Made by a program: the position numbers and the translations under genes. A stretch of DNA of 10,479 nt from contig JAPLZA010000080.1 in assembly GCA_026395275.1 (NCBI GenBank), positions 19,269 to 29,747 on the forward strand, in the 5' to 3' direction. Shown piece after piece: positions 1 through 5,430 of the stretch. Origin of the DNA: Candidatus Staskawiczbacteria bacterium (lineage in GTDB: Bacteria > Patescibacteriota > Minisyncoccia > Minisyncoccales > Staskawiczbacteraceae). Below the pieces are notes generated by a model. The model ran no database searches. It was given only the letters and a program-made list of their open reading frames with translations, and was not told the origin of the DNA. The number at the start of each line of letters is the position of its first letter. Within the stretch, counting starts at the first letter, position 1.

Positions 1-9
1 AAATGGTCA

Positions 10-273
10 ATGAATCCTAATAAAAGGAAAGACTTGTATATCGCAGAAAAAGGAGATCAAGTTGATATTGTGCACGGAGAACTTTGGGTCGGCATAAAGC
101 AAGCCAAAATCACTCCCGGCACGCCAGTTGTAACTGAGTTTAACGCGACCGGTTGGTGGGAAGAGACGCCGGACCCTACTCTTAGTGGGCATCATCCACT
201 TTGCGTGATAACTGAACACTTGCAGATAATTAATTGCACCAAACAAAAAATTCATCACGTAACCATTATCTGA
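10..273 (+). CDS. Small hypothetical protein, possibly 5'-truncated by the window edge
   Basis: I do not recognise this 87-residue protein. It has no signal peptide, membrane segment or cysteine motif. It is rich in short beta-prone stretches around Trp and His (a WWEETPDP turn near residue 50), which suggests a small folded cytoplasmic domain. The frame is open from base 1 to the ATG at 10 (codons Lys-Trp-Ser), so the real start may lie outside the window. No Shine-Dalgarno is visible before the ATG. The strand choice rests on the rightward rho-independent terminator that begins 23 bases after the TGA stop. A 98-residue ORF on the opposite strand covers the same DNA and is the alternative. 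GC content in the middle of the gene is a little higher than in the following operon. Confidence 0.45.
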   Translation: MNPNKRKDLYIAEKGDQVDIVHGELWVGIKQAKITPGTPVVTEFNATGWWEETPDPTLSGHHPLCVITEHLQIINCTKQKIHHVTII

Positions 274-295
274 CATAACATCAGAAGTAAGCCAT

Positions 296-325
296 AGCCC
301 CACTCAAGCGAGTTAGGGCTTTTTT
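296..325 (+). terminator. Rho-independent terminator after the first small ORF
   Basis: AGCCC (296-300) pairs with GGGCT (316-320) and ACTC (302-305) pairs with GAGT (310-313). The loop is AAGC, with a 1x2 internal bulge between the two stems, followed by a T run at 320-325. The T run is only on the plus strand, so it ends rightward transcription and insulates the following operon. Confidence 0.8.
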
Positions 326-342
326 ATTAAATTTTTTAAACG

Positions 343-351
343 TGATATAAT
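343..351 (+). promoter_or_regulatory. Extended -10 promoter of the exonuclease-holA operon; predicted leaderless start
   Basis: TGATATAAT at 343-351 is a consensus extended -10 (TGn plus TATAAT). No good -35 is seen; the bases 17 upstream are TTTATT, inside the terminator tail. An extended -10 would compensate for this. Transcription normally starts about 6-7 bases after the -10, which falls at 357-358, on the ATG of the first gene. The mRNA would therefore have essentially no 5' leader, which agrees with the absence of any Shine-Dalgarno. Confidence 0.6.
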
Positions 352-356
352 ATAGA

Positions 357-1247
357 ATGGCAAAAAGATTAATTATTATTGATTCGAATGCGCTGTTGCA
401 CAGGGCTTTTCACGCACTGCCACCCTTAACAACTAAATCGGGTCAGGAAACGGGCGCTGTATACGGATTTTTACTGACCTTGTTTAAGGCAATAAGCGAC
501 CTGAAGGCTGATTTTATTGTTGCATGTTTTGATACAAAAGCTCCCACATTCAGGAAAGAAATGTTTAAGGATTATAAGGCACAGAGGCCGGCGACTCCAT
601 CGGGAATTGTTTCACAAATACCAATTACAAAAGAAGTTTTAGAAACTTTTAAAATTCCTGTTTTTGCGAAAGACGGAGTTGAGGCAGATGATTTAATTGC
701 CACAATTTGTACAACAGCAACAAAAGAAGACAAAGATTTGGAAGTTTTTATTGTGACAGGAGATTTGGATAATTTACAATTAGTTAATGAAAAAATAAAA
801 GTTTATACTTTGGGAAAAGGCATCAAAGATACTATAATTTATGATATAAATAAGGTAAGAGAAAGGTTTGGTGTAGAGCCTTCACAAATGGTGGATTTTA
901 AAGCTTTAACCGGAGACCCATCCGATAACATTCCCGGAGTTGAAGGTATCGGTAAAAAAACAGCAGCAGAAATAATACAAAAATACGGAAGCGTAAAAAA
1001 CCTTTATGAAGAGCTTTCCACTGACACGGCAGTTTTAAGGCCAAAAGTGAAAGAGATGTTAAAACAAAACAAAGAGTCTGCTTTGATGTCGCGCGAATTA
1101 TCGCAGATGAAAAAAGACGTTGAGATAGATTTTAAAATTAGTGATTGTAAATTTGGTCTTTTTGATGAAAAAATAGTAGAAGAAAAATTATATCAACTAG
1201 AATTTAATTCTTTAGTAAATAGATTGTCCTCGTTAAATAGTAATTAA
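357..1247 (+). CDS. Stand-alone 5'-3' exonuclease of the DNA polymerase I N-terminal family
   Basis: This is a flap endonuclease/5'-3' exonuclease domain without any polymerase domain, 296 residues long. Metal-binding acidic residues of the family are visible: D9 (IIIDSNALLHRAFHALPPL), D59 (CFDTKAPTFR), E109-D111-D112 (GVEADDLIAT), D136 and D138 (VTGDLDNLQLV), D187 and D190 (TGDPSDNIPGV). The arch-region lysines and arginines (R66, K74, R77) are present, and a helix-hairpin-helix GVEGIGKKTAAEI follows at about 194-206. The family removes RNA primers and 5' flaps during lagging-strand synthesis and excision repair. The protein stops just where Pol I would pass into its proofreading-like and polymerase domains. 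It is either a genuine stand-alone exonuclease or a Pol I whose remainder is encoded elsewhere. It is the first gene of the operon, 13 bases before the HAMP gene, and has no Shine-Dalgarno. Confidence 0.9.
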   Translation: MAKRLIIIDSNALLHRAFHALPPLTTKSGQETGAVYGFLLTLFKAISDLKADFIVACFDTKAPTFRKEMFKDYKAQRPATPSGIVSQIPITKEVLETFKIPVFAKDGVEADDLIATICTTATKEDKDLEVFIVTGDLDNLQLVNEKIKVYTLGKGIKDTIIYDINKVRERFGVEPSQMVDFKALTGDPSDNIPGVEGIGKKTAAEIIQKYGSVKNLYEELSTDTAVLRPKVKEMLKQNKESALMSRELSQMKKDVEIDFKISDCKFGLFDEKIVEEKLYQLEFNSLVNRLSSLNSN

Positions 1248-1260
1248 ATTTTTAAACAAT

Positions 1261-1842
1261 ATGGCAAAACTTAGAACAGAGATTGCAACACCTATAATAT
1301 TAAGCGGTATATTTGCTATTGTTGTTTTCTTTGCCATTTATACAGAGCATTTAGAACCATATTTTTCTCTTATTATCTTGTTTCTCATAATTTATGTGCT
1401 TTCATTCGGCGTAGCAATTGGCCAGACACTAGCTTCTCCTATTAAAAAAATATTAGAAAGGGCAAAAGAATTAACTGAAGGCAATTTGTCTACCAGAGTT
1501 TATTTAGAAACAAAGGGAGAGTTAGCGGAATTGGCAGAAGCTTTCAACAAAATAGCTGAAGAATTAGAGGAAAGTCATGAGCAAGGTAAAAATGAAGAAA
1601 AGTCCGTGAGCATAAAAGTAAAAGCAAGAACAAAAGACTTAGAAGAAACGATAAGCGCGCTAGAGCAAAAGATAAAGAACAGGACAATAGAGCTTGAGAG
1701 AATGACTAAGGAAATTGAAGGGATGCAAAGCCAAGTGAAAGACAGTGCCCTGCGAGTGAGCCGAATTGCAGAATTAGAACAAGAGATAAAACCGCCCAAG
1801 TTATCAAAAAAGAATTCCGGGGATAATAAAAACCCAATTTAA
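1261..1842 (+). CDS. Membrane HAMP-domain protein with long coiled coil, no kinase domain
   Basis: This 193-residue protein has two hydrophobic helices (about 10-27 and 35-57) joined by a very short acidic loop (TEHLEPY). A HAMP signal-relay domain follows at about 57-107; the conserved Pro60 after TM2 and the GELAELAEAFNKIAEEL second helix are recognisable. A charged coiled coil runs from about 103 to 175 and contains two similar units (KARTKDLEE and KNRTIELER) of the kind that link HAMP to kinase domains. The C-terminal tail is polar and probably unstructured. There is no catalytic, methyl-accepting or cyclase domain. The gene lies 9 bases before the histidine kinase gene, and that kinase itself lacks a HAMP. 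I infer it is a receptor or relay partner of that kinase. It could instead be a free-standing scaffold. No Shine-Dalgarno precedes the ATG. Confidence 0.8.
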   Translation: MAKLRTEIATPIILSGIFAIVVFFAIYTEHLEPYFSLIILFLIIYVLSFGVAIGQTLASPIKKILERAKELTEGNLSTRVYLETKGELAELAEAFNKIAEELEESHEQGKNEEKSVSIKVKARTKDLEETISALEQKIKNRTIELERMTKEIEGMQSQVKDSALRVSRIAELEQEIKPPKLSKKNSGDNKNPI

Positions 1843-1851
1843 AATTAACCC

Positions 1852-2769
1852 ATGGAATCACGCTACTTTTATTCTTTTATAACAAATGCTATAGCGTACC
1901 TTTTGGTAGCGGTTTTGTTGAGCGCTGTTTTTGTCTCGTTGATATTTATGGGAGCATGGTTTTATAATACAATGGGTTTTTTGGGGATTATAATAATTTC
2001 TTTTGTTTTTTCTGTTTTAGTTGTTTTTGCTTCGAGTACGCTTTTTAGAAGAATGAGAAATTTAGGAAGAATGAAGGGAGATTTTATTTCTTTAGCTGCA
2101 CATCAATTAAGAACGCCTTCAGCGGGTATAAAGTGGAGCATAAAGTCTCTTATGAACGGAGAAGAAGGAGAGCTGACTAAAAAACAATTAGATTTTTTGC
2201 AGAAAATTTATGATACTAATGAGCGTATGATTAATCTGGTGAGTAATCTTTTAGACGCGAATAAAATTGAAGCAGGAGAATACCTTTCTAATTTAAAATA
2301 TTCTCACATAGAAAATTCAGTTGACTTTGTTGTTAAACAGCTCGAGGAAAAAGCCGATCGTAAGAAAGTTAAGATTATAGTGGAAAAGCCCGGAGAAAAA
2401 TTACCTGCATTAACGTTAGACGAAGATAAGATTAGGATTGTCATTGATAATTTAGTTGATAATGCCATAAATTATACTCCCGAAGGAGGCGAAATAAAGA
2501 TTTCTATGTTAAAAAACGGAAACGAAGAAGAGATTAAAGTGACAGATACAGGCCGCGGTATTCCAAAGTCAGATCAGAGTAAAATTTTTTCCAAATTTTT
2601 CAGAGGTTCTAATATATTAAAAGTGAACAAAGAAGGAACCGGTATGGGGCTTTTTATGTCTAAAAATATTATTAATCTACATGGAGGAAAAATTTGGTTT
2701 ACATCAGAAGAGGGAAAGGGCACAACCTTTTCTTTTACTATCCCAATACCTAAAAAAACTGTTATTTAG
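1852..2769 (+). CDS. Membrane sensor histidine kinase without a periplasmic sensor or HAMP domain
   Basis: This 305-residue kinase has two transmembrane helices (about 11-34 and 41-63) separated by only about six residues, so it has no extracytoplasmic sensor domain. The dimerisation/phosphoacceptor domain follows almost directly: the H-box AAHQLRTPSAGIKW gives phosphoacceptor His84. The ATP-binding domain has the N-box DNLVDNAINYTP (199-210), G1 DTGRGIP (232-238), F-box KIFSKFF (244-250) and G2 GTGMGL (262-267), so it should be catalytically intact. It would autophosphorylate on His84 and pass phosphate to the regulator encoded 25 bases downstream. No HAMP lies between TM2 and the H-box, while the gene just upstream encodes a HAMP protein without a kinase. 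The two probably act together. Its own signal, if any, would have to be sensed in the membrane. Confidence 0.92.
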   Translation: MESRYFYSFITNAIAYLLVAVLLSAVFVSLIFMGAWFYNTMGFLGIIIISFVFSVLVVFASSTLFRRMRNLGRMKGDFISLAAHQLRTPSAGIKWSIKSLMNGEEGELTKKQLDFLQKIYDTNERMINLVSNLLDANKIEAGEYLSNLKYSHIENSVDFVVKQLEEKADRKKVKIIVEKPGEKLPALTLDEDKIRIVIDNLVDNAINYTPEGGEIKISMLKNGNEEEIKVTDTGRGIPKSDQSKIFSKFFRGSNILKVNKEGTGMGLFMSKNIINLHGGKIWFTSEEGKGTTFSFTIPIPKKTVI

Positions 2770-2794
2770 GATTAAACTAAGGTAATATAAATAT

Positions 2795-3163
2795 ATGATA
2801 AAAAAAGTTTTAGTTGTAGAAGATGACTATTTTTTAAGAGACTTAATGGCAAAACACCTGTCTAAAGCAGGCTATAAGGTTTCTCAAGCAATAGACGGAT
2901 CTAAGGGGTTAGAGGCCGCGAAAGAGGAAAAACCAGATGTAGTTCTTTTGGATTTACTATTGCCGGAAATGGATGGCTTTGAGGTTTTAGAAAAAATTAA
3001 AAAAGACCCTGCTATTTCTAACGCCATAGTGATAATCCTTTCTAATCTTAATCAGCGCGCGGACATGGAAAAAGCTTTAAGGTTGGGCGCTGCTGACTAT
3101 ATGGTTAAGGCAAATTTAACTCCAGAGGAAATAGTGCAGAAAATAAAAGGTTTTGATAAATAA
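2795..3163 (+). CDS. Single-domain (CheY-like) response regulator
   Basis: This is a 122-residue receiver domain with nothing after it. The acidic pocket is D10-D11 (VVEDDYFLRD), the phosphoacceptor is D53 (LLDLLLPEMDG), the switch serine is S83 (ILSN) and the conserved lysine is K105 (YMVKANLTPEEI). The usual proline after this lysine is replaced by Ala, a variant I associate with CPR regulators. It should be phosphorylated by the kinase encoded immediately upstream. With no DNA-binding or enzymatic output domain, it must act by protein-protein contact, for example on another kinase, a pilus motor or a transcription factor; the sequence does not say which. A TATAAA stands three bases before the ATG, but in such AT-rich DNA I do not call it a promoter. 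Confidence 0.93.
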   Translation: MIKKVLVVEDDYFLRDLMAKHLSKAGYKVSQAIDGSKGLEAAKEEKPDVVLLDLLLPEMDGFEVLEKIKKDPAISNAIVIILSNLNQRADMEKALRLGAADYMVKANLTPEEIVQKIKGFDK

Positions 3164-3183
3164 TTGATTTTCAAATAAATAAA

Positions 3184-4050
3184 ATGCCAGAACTTCCGGA
3201 AGTACAAACAACTGTTAATGGTTTAAAACCAAAGGTCCTTAAAAGGACCTTTGTTGATGTCTGGTCTGATTGGAAAAAAACAATAAAAAAACCTAAAGAT
3301 TTTGAGCAGTTTAGAAAAGATATAAAAAATAAGAAAGTAGAAAAAATTTGGCGCAGGGCAAAAAATATTATTTTTGATTTGTCTGATGGGTATTCTTTAT
3401 TAATTCATCAAAAAATGACTGGGCACCTGTTGGTTGGAAAATGGAAAATGGAAAATAGTATATGGAAACCAGAAAAACAGGGATTACTTAGCGACCCTTA
3501 TAACAGGTTTCTGCATTTAATATTTTTTTTGAATAATGGAGGCATGATGGCGCTTTCTGACGCCAGAAAATTTGCTAAGGTTGAGCTTTGGAAAACAAAT
3601 GATTTAAAAAAAGAACTAGAAAAACTTGGCCCAGAACCCTTAGAAAAGACCTTTACTTTTAAAAAGTTTAAAGAAATTTTTCAAAATAAGAAAGGCAGAG
3701 TGAAGCAAATTATAATGAATCCAGAAATTATAGCTGGTGTTGGAAACATTTATGCATCAGAAGCTTTGTGGCAAGCAAAAATAAATCCAGAAAAAAATGT
3801 TGCAAAACTAAATGAAAAAGAGTTAGTATCACTTTATAACGGAATAAAAAAGGTTTTAGAGCTTGGGGTTAAACTTGGCGGAGAAAGTTTTTCTGATTAC
3901 AGAAAACCGGATGGCTCAAAAGGAGATTTTGATACTGAGAGAAAAGTATATAGAAGAGAAGGGCAAAAATGCCACAGGTGTAAGACATTAATAAAAAGAA
4001 TAAAGTTTGGAGGCAGAAGCGCATTTTTTTGCCCCAATTGTCAAAAATGA
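3184..4050 (+). CDS. mutM: Formamidopyrimidine-DNA glycosylase (8-oxoguanine glycosylase/AP lyase)
   Basis: Fpg/MutM excises 8-oxoguanine and formamidopyrimidines and nicks the resulting abasic site. The N-terminus MPELPEV supplies the catalytic Pro2 (after Met removal) and Glu3. The conserved lysine is in RRAKNIIFDL (K60), and SDARKFAKVELW (125-136) is the typical minor-groove segment. The helix-two-turn-helix is at about 172-193 with GVGNIYASE. A complete C-terminal zinc finger is formed by C263, C266, C283 and C286 (CX2C-X16-CX2C), with the DNA-contacting R278 in GGRSAFFC. The length of 288 is slightly longer than usual, because of a polar insertion near 88-103. The gene has no Shine-Dalgarno. 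Its TGA stop overlaps the holA start (ATGA), so the two are translationally coupled. The TGA also shows that UGA is a stop codon here. Confidence 0.96.
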   Translation: MPELPEVQTTVNGLKPKVLKRTFVDVWSDWKKTIKKPKDFEQFRKDIKNKKVEKIWRRAKNIIFDLSDGYSLLIHQKMTGHLLVGKWKMENSIWKPEKQGLLSDPYNRFLHLIFFLNNGGMMALSDARKFAKVELWKTNDLKKELEKLGPEPLEKTFTFKKFKEIFQNKKGRVKQIIMNPEIIAGVGNIYASEALWQAKINPEKNVAKLNEKELVSLYNGIKKVLELGVKLGGESFSDYRKPDGSKGDFDTERKVYRREGQKCHRCKTLIKRIKFGGRSAFFCPNCQK

Positions 4051-4868
4051 TTTATTTTATTTACGGTGAAGACTCTTACAGACTAAAGAATAAATTGGAA
4101 GAAATGATTACAGGATATAAAAAAGTCCGTAAGTCCGGGCTTAATTTAATTTATATCGATGCTGAAAATAAAGGATTTAAAGAATTCTACAGTCAACTTC
4201 AGATTAACTCTATGTTTGCAGAGAAAAAATTCATAGTTTTAAGAAATACTTTTGAAAACGAAAAATTCCAGGAAGAATTTTTAGAGAATATAAAAAAACT
4301 GGGAGAGTCAGAGGACATTATTGTTATATATGAGGACGGCGCGCCAGACCAAAGAACTAAATTTTTTAAAGCCCTTCAAAAAAATGCAAAGTGCCAAGAG
4401 TTTAAATATTTACAGTTAGCCGAAGTTAGAAAATGGGTTGCACAAGAGTTTGAGAAAAATAAAACAAAAATAAACATAGATGCTATAGATTTATTGATAA
4501 ATTTTGTTGGAAGCGATTTATGGGCAATGACAAATGAAATAAATAAATTATCAAATTATAAAGCAGGGTCTATAATTAATAAAAATGATGTAGAGAAGTT
4601 GGTAAAGCCTAATATTGAAAATGACATATTTAAAACAATAGATGCTATAGCTTCTAAAAATAAAAAACAGGCTTTATTTTTACTACACAAACATCTTGAC
4701 GATGGAGAGGCTCCCCTCAGACTTTTGTCTATGATTGCTTATCAGTTTAGGAATTTTTTGATAATAAAAGACCTCCAAGAGAAACAAAGTCCCTATGGAG
4801 TAATAGCTAAAACATCCATTTGTAGCTCAGAAGAGCTATTCTATGTGTCAGCAGTTTACTATGGATAA
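4047..4868 (+). CDS. holA: DNA polymerase III subunit delta (clamp loader), N-terminal part; frameshifted before the C-terminus
   Basis: HolA (delta) is the clamp-loader wrench that opens the beta sliding clamp. I start it at the ATG at 4047, which overlaps the fpg stop by four bases. An ATG 18 bases upstream lies inside fpg and would add six non-homologous residues. The N-terminus MIYFIYGEDSYRLKNKLEE is characteristic of delta. The middle has RKWVAQEFEKN and the WAMTNEINKLSNY helix. Domain III begins at NDIFKTIDAIASKNKKQAL, followed by LLSMIAYQFRNFLIIKDLQEK. The homologous sequence ends at about codon 255 (GVIAK); the last 18 residues are out-of-frame noise ending at TAA. The true C-terminus continues in the +1 frame from 4807. 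So this copy is a broken gene or carries a sequence or assembly error. Delta is essential, so an error is likelier. Confidence 0.9.
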   Translation: MIYFIYGEDSYRLKNKLEEMITGYKKVRKSGLNLIYIDAENKGFKEFYSQLQINSMFAEKKFIVLRNTFENEKFQEEFLENIKKLGESEDIIVIYEDGAPDQRTKFFKALQKNAKCQEFKYLQLAEVRKWVAQEFEKNKTKINIDAIDLLINFVGSDLWAMTNEINKLSNYKAGSIINKNDVEKLVKPNIENDIFKTIDAIASKNKKQALFLLHKHLDDGEAPLRLLSMIAYQFRNFLIIKDLQEKQSPYGVIAKTSICSSEELFYVSAVYYG

Positions 4869-4971
4869 ATTAAAAAAAATCTACCGGAAGATATTTCAGA
4901 TAGATTTGGATATTAAAACAGGAAAAATTGAAGCAGAAACGGCTTTAGACCTGTTGTTAACAGAGATTTAA
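4807..4971 (+). pseudogene. holA: Out-of-frame C-terminal remainder of holA
   Basis: Read from 4807 in the frame +1 to the main holA frame, the DNA encodes LKHPFVAQKSYSMCQQF, then DKLKKIYRKIFQIDLDIKTG and a helix ending LDLLLTEI, with TAA at 4969-4971. HPFV, a Q-F helix and KIYRKIFQIDLDIKTGKIE is the usual end of HolA domain III. A stop codon at 4804-4806 closes this frame just upstream, so the fragment cannot be a separate gene with a long N-terminus. The break lies in GCTAAAACAT (4806-4815): skipping one A restores the frame. From memory of the family, a few residues normally separate IAK from HPF, so a loss of about 11 bases (3n+2) is a better explanation than a one-base insertion. Confidence 0.85.
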
Positions 4972-4980
4972 TTATAATAA

Positions 4981-5008
4981 AAAAAACTAGGCGAGAGCCT
5001 AGTTTTTT
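4981..5008. terminator. Bidirectional terminator between holA and rpsT
   Basis: A 12-bp perfect stem, AAAAAACTAGGC (4981-4992) with GCCTAGTTTTTT (4997-5008), encloses a GAGA tetraloop of the stable GNRA type. The A run and T run make it act in both directions. It ends the rightward operon and the leftward rpsT transcript. The rpsT stop codon (4999-5001, minus strand) lies inside the stem. Confidence 0.85.
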
Positions 5009-5262
5009 ATGTCTATTAGTTTTGTGAGTCGAGATTTTCTTCTTGAAGCGTTGTTTTTTTTAATAACCCCAACTTTAGCGGCCTTATCTAATGCCGCATA
5101 TATTTCCGGGAGAAGCTTTTTTGCTTCAGCCATTTTTTTAGCCAAAACTAAAGCCCGCGCTTCTTTTACAATTGCTTTTATTTTATCTTTATAGACTGTA
5201 TTCTGCTCTTTTCTCCTGGCAGACTGCCTAATAGCTTTTTTAGCTGATTCTGTTATTGCCAT
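4999..5262 (-). CDS. rpsT: 30S ribosomal protein S20
   Basis: S20 is a primary 16S rRNA-binding protein of the small subunit. The 87-residue length is normal. The start MAITESAKKAIRQSARRKEQN is the conserved basic helix. The family's three-helix bundle follows, with AAKVGVIKKNNASRRKSRL as the typical C-terminal signature. Lys and Arg are frequent throughout and there is no acidic patch. It is transcribed leftward, convergent with the holA operon and divergent from the radical SAM gene. No Shine-Dalgarno is seen; the 5' leader predicted from its promoter is about 25 bases and nearly pure A/T. Confidence 0.95.
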   Translation of the reverse strand: MAITESAKKAIRQSARRKEQNTVYKDKIKAIVKEARALVLAKKMAEAKKLLPEIYAALDKAAKVGVIKKNNASRRKSRLTKLIDIKN

Positions 5263-5294
5263 AAATTTAATTTAGTGTGTAGATGTATGATTTT

Positions 5295-5300
5295 ATTATA
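5295..5300 (-). promoter_or_regulatory. -10 element of the rpsT promoter
   Basis: On the minus strand, TATAAT at 5300-5295 lies 32 bases before the rpsT ATG, giving a predicted leader of about 25 bases. The -35 region is weak and AT-rich, and there is no TG extension. Confidence 0.45.
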
Positions 5301-5328
5301 AAACAAATATATCACGTAATAATAATTT

Positions 5329-5357
5329 TTGCAATAGGTAGATATTTATGATATATT
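5329..5357 (+). promoter_or_regulatory. Promoter of the radical SAM gene
   Basis: TTGCAA (5329-5334), a 17-base spacer and TATATT (5352-5357) form a sigma70-type promoter. The spacer ends in TGA, giving an extended -10 (TGATATATT). The predicted start is near 5364, at the base of the following hairpin, giving a leader of about 67 bases. Confidence 0.5.
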
Positions 5358-5362
5358 TAAAA

Positions 5363-5378
5363 ACCAGTTTTTTCTGGT
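5363..5378 (+). promoter_or_regulatory. Small inverted repeat at the predicted 5' end of the radical SAM mRNA
   Basis: ACCAG (5363-5367) and CTGGT (5374-5378) flank six T bases. It sits exactly at the predicted transcription start, so it could be a 5'-end stem-loop stabilising the mRNA or an operator for a dimeric repressor. The stem is only 5 bp, so chance is possible. Confidence 0.3.
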
Positions 5379-5417
5379 AATTAACGTACATTGAAAACAA
5401 AAAGCAACTACTAAAAG

Positions 5418-5424
5418 AAAGGGG
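5418..5424 (+). promoter_or_regulatory. Shine-Dalgarno of the radical SAM gene
   Basis: The purine-rich AAAGGGG stands six bases before the ATG at 5431 and fixes the start. It is the only convincing ribosome binding site in the window; the other genes have plain A/T before their ATG. This sets the gene apart from its neighbours. Confidence 0.65.
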
Positions 5425-5430
5425 AAAGTT

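Larger units (their letters stand above)
5263..5430. other. Divergent intergenic region between rpsT and the radical SAM gene
   Basis: These 168 bases carry two back-to-back promoters: the rpsT -10 at 5295-5300 (minus) and the radical SAM promoter at 5329-5357 (plus). They also hold a small hairpin at 5363-5378 and a Shine-Dalgarno at 5418-5424. I see no small ORF, tRNA or known riboswitch fold. Confidence 0.5.

Noticed and set aside
7..303. 98-residue minus-strand ORF opposite the first small ORF
   Set aside because: It overlaps the plus-strand ORF completely and runs into the terminator stem, whose T run faces the plus direction; no promoter or ribosome site is seen on its side.
3231..3252. 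Perfect 8-bp inverted repeat (AAAGGTCC, loop TTAAAA, GGACCTTT) near the 5' end of fpg
   Set aside because: It is inside coding sequence, has no long T tail, and one such 8-bp repeat is expected by chance in about 10 kb.
3436..3456. Three tandem GGAAAAT units in fpg
   Set aside because: The 21 bases keep the frame and fall in a variable polar insertion; simple low-complexity coding sequence.
4800..4868. Programmed +1 frameshifting in holA
   Set aside because: There is no known slippery motif with a downstream structure, and residues normally present between the two halves seem missing, which fits a deletion better.
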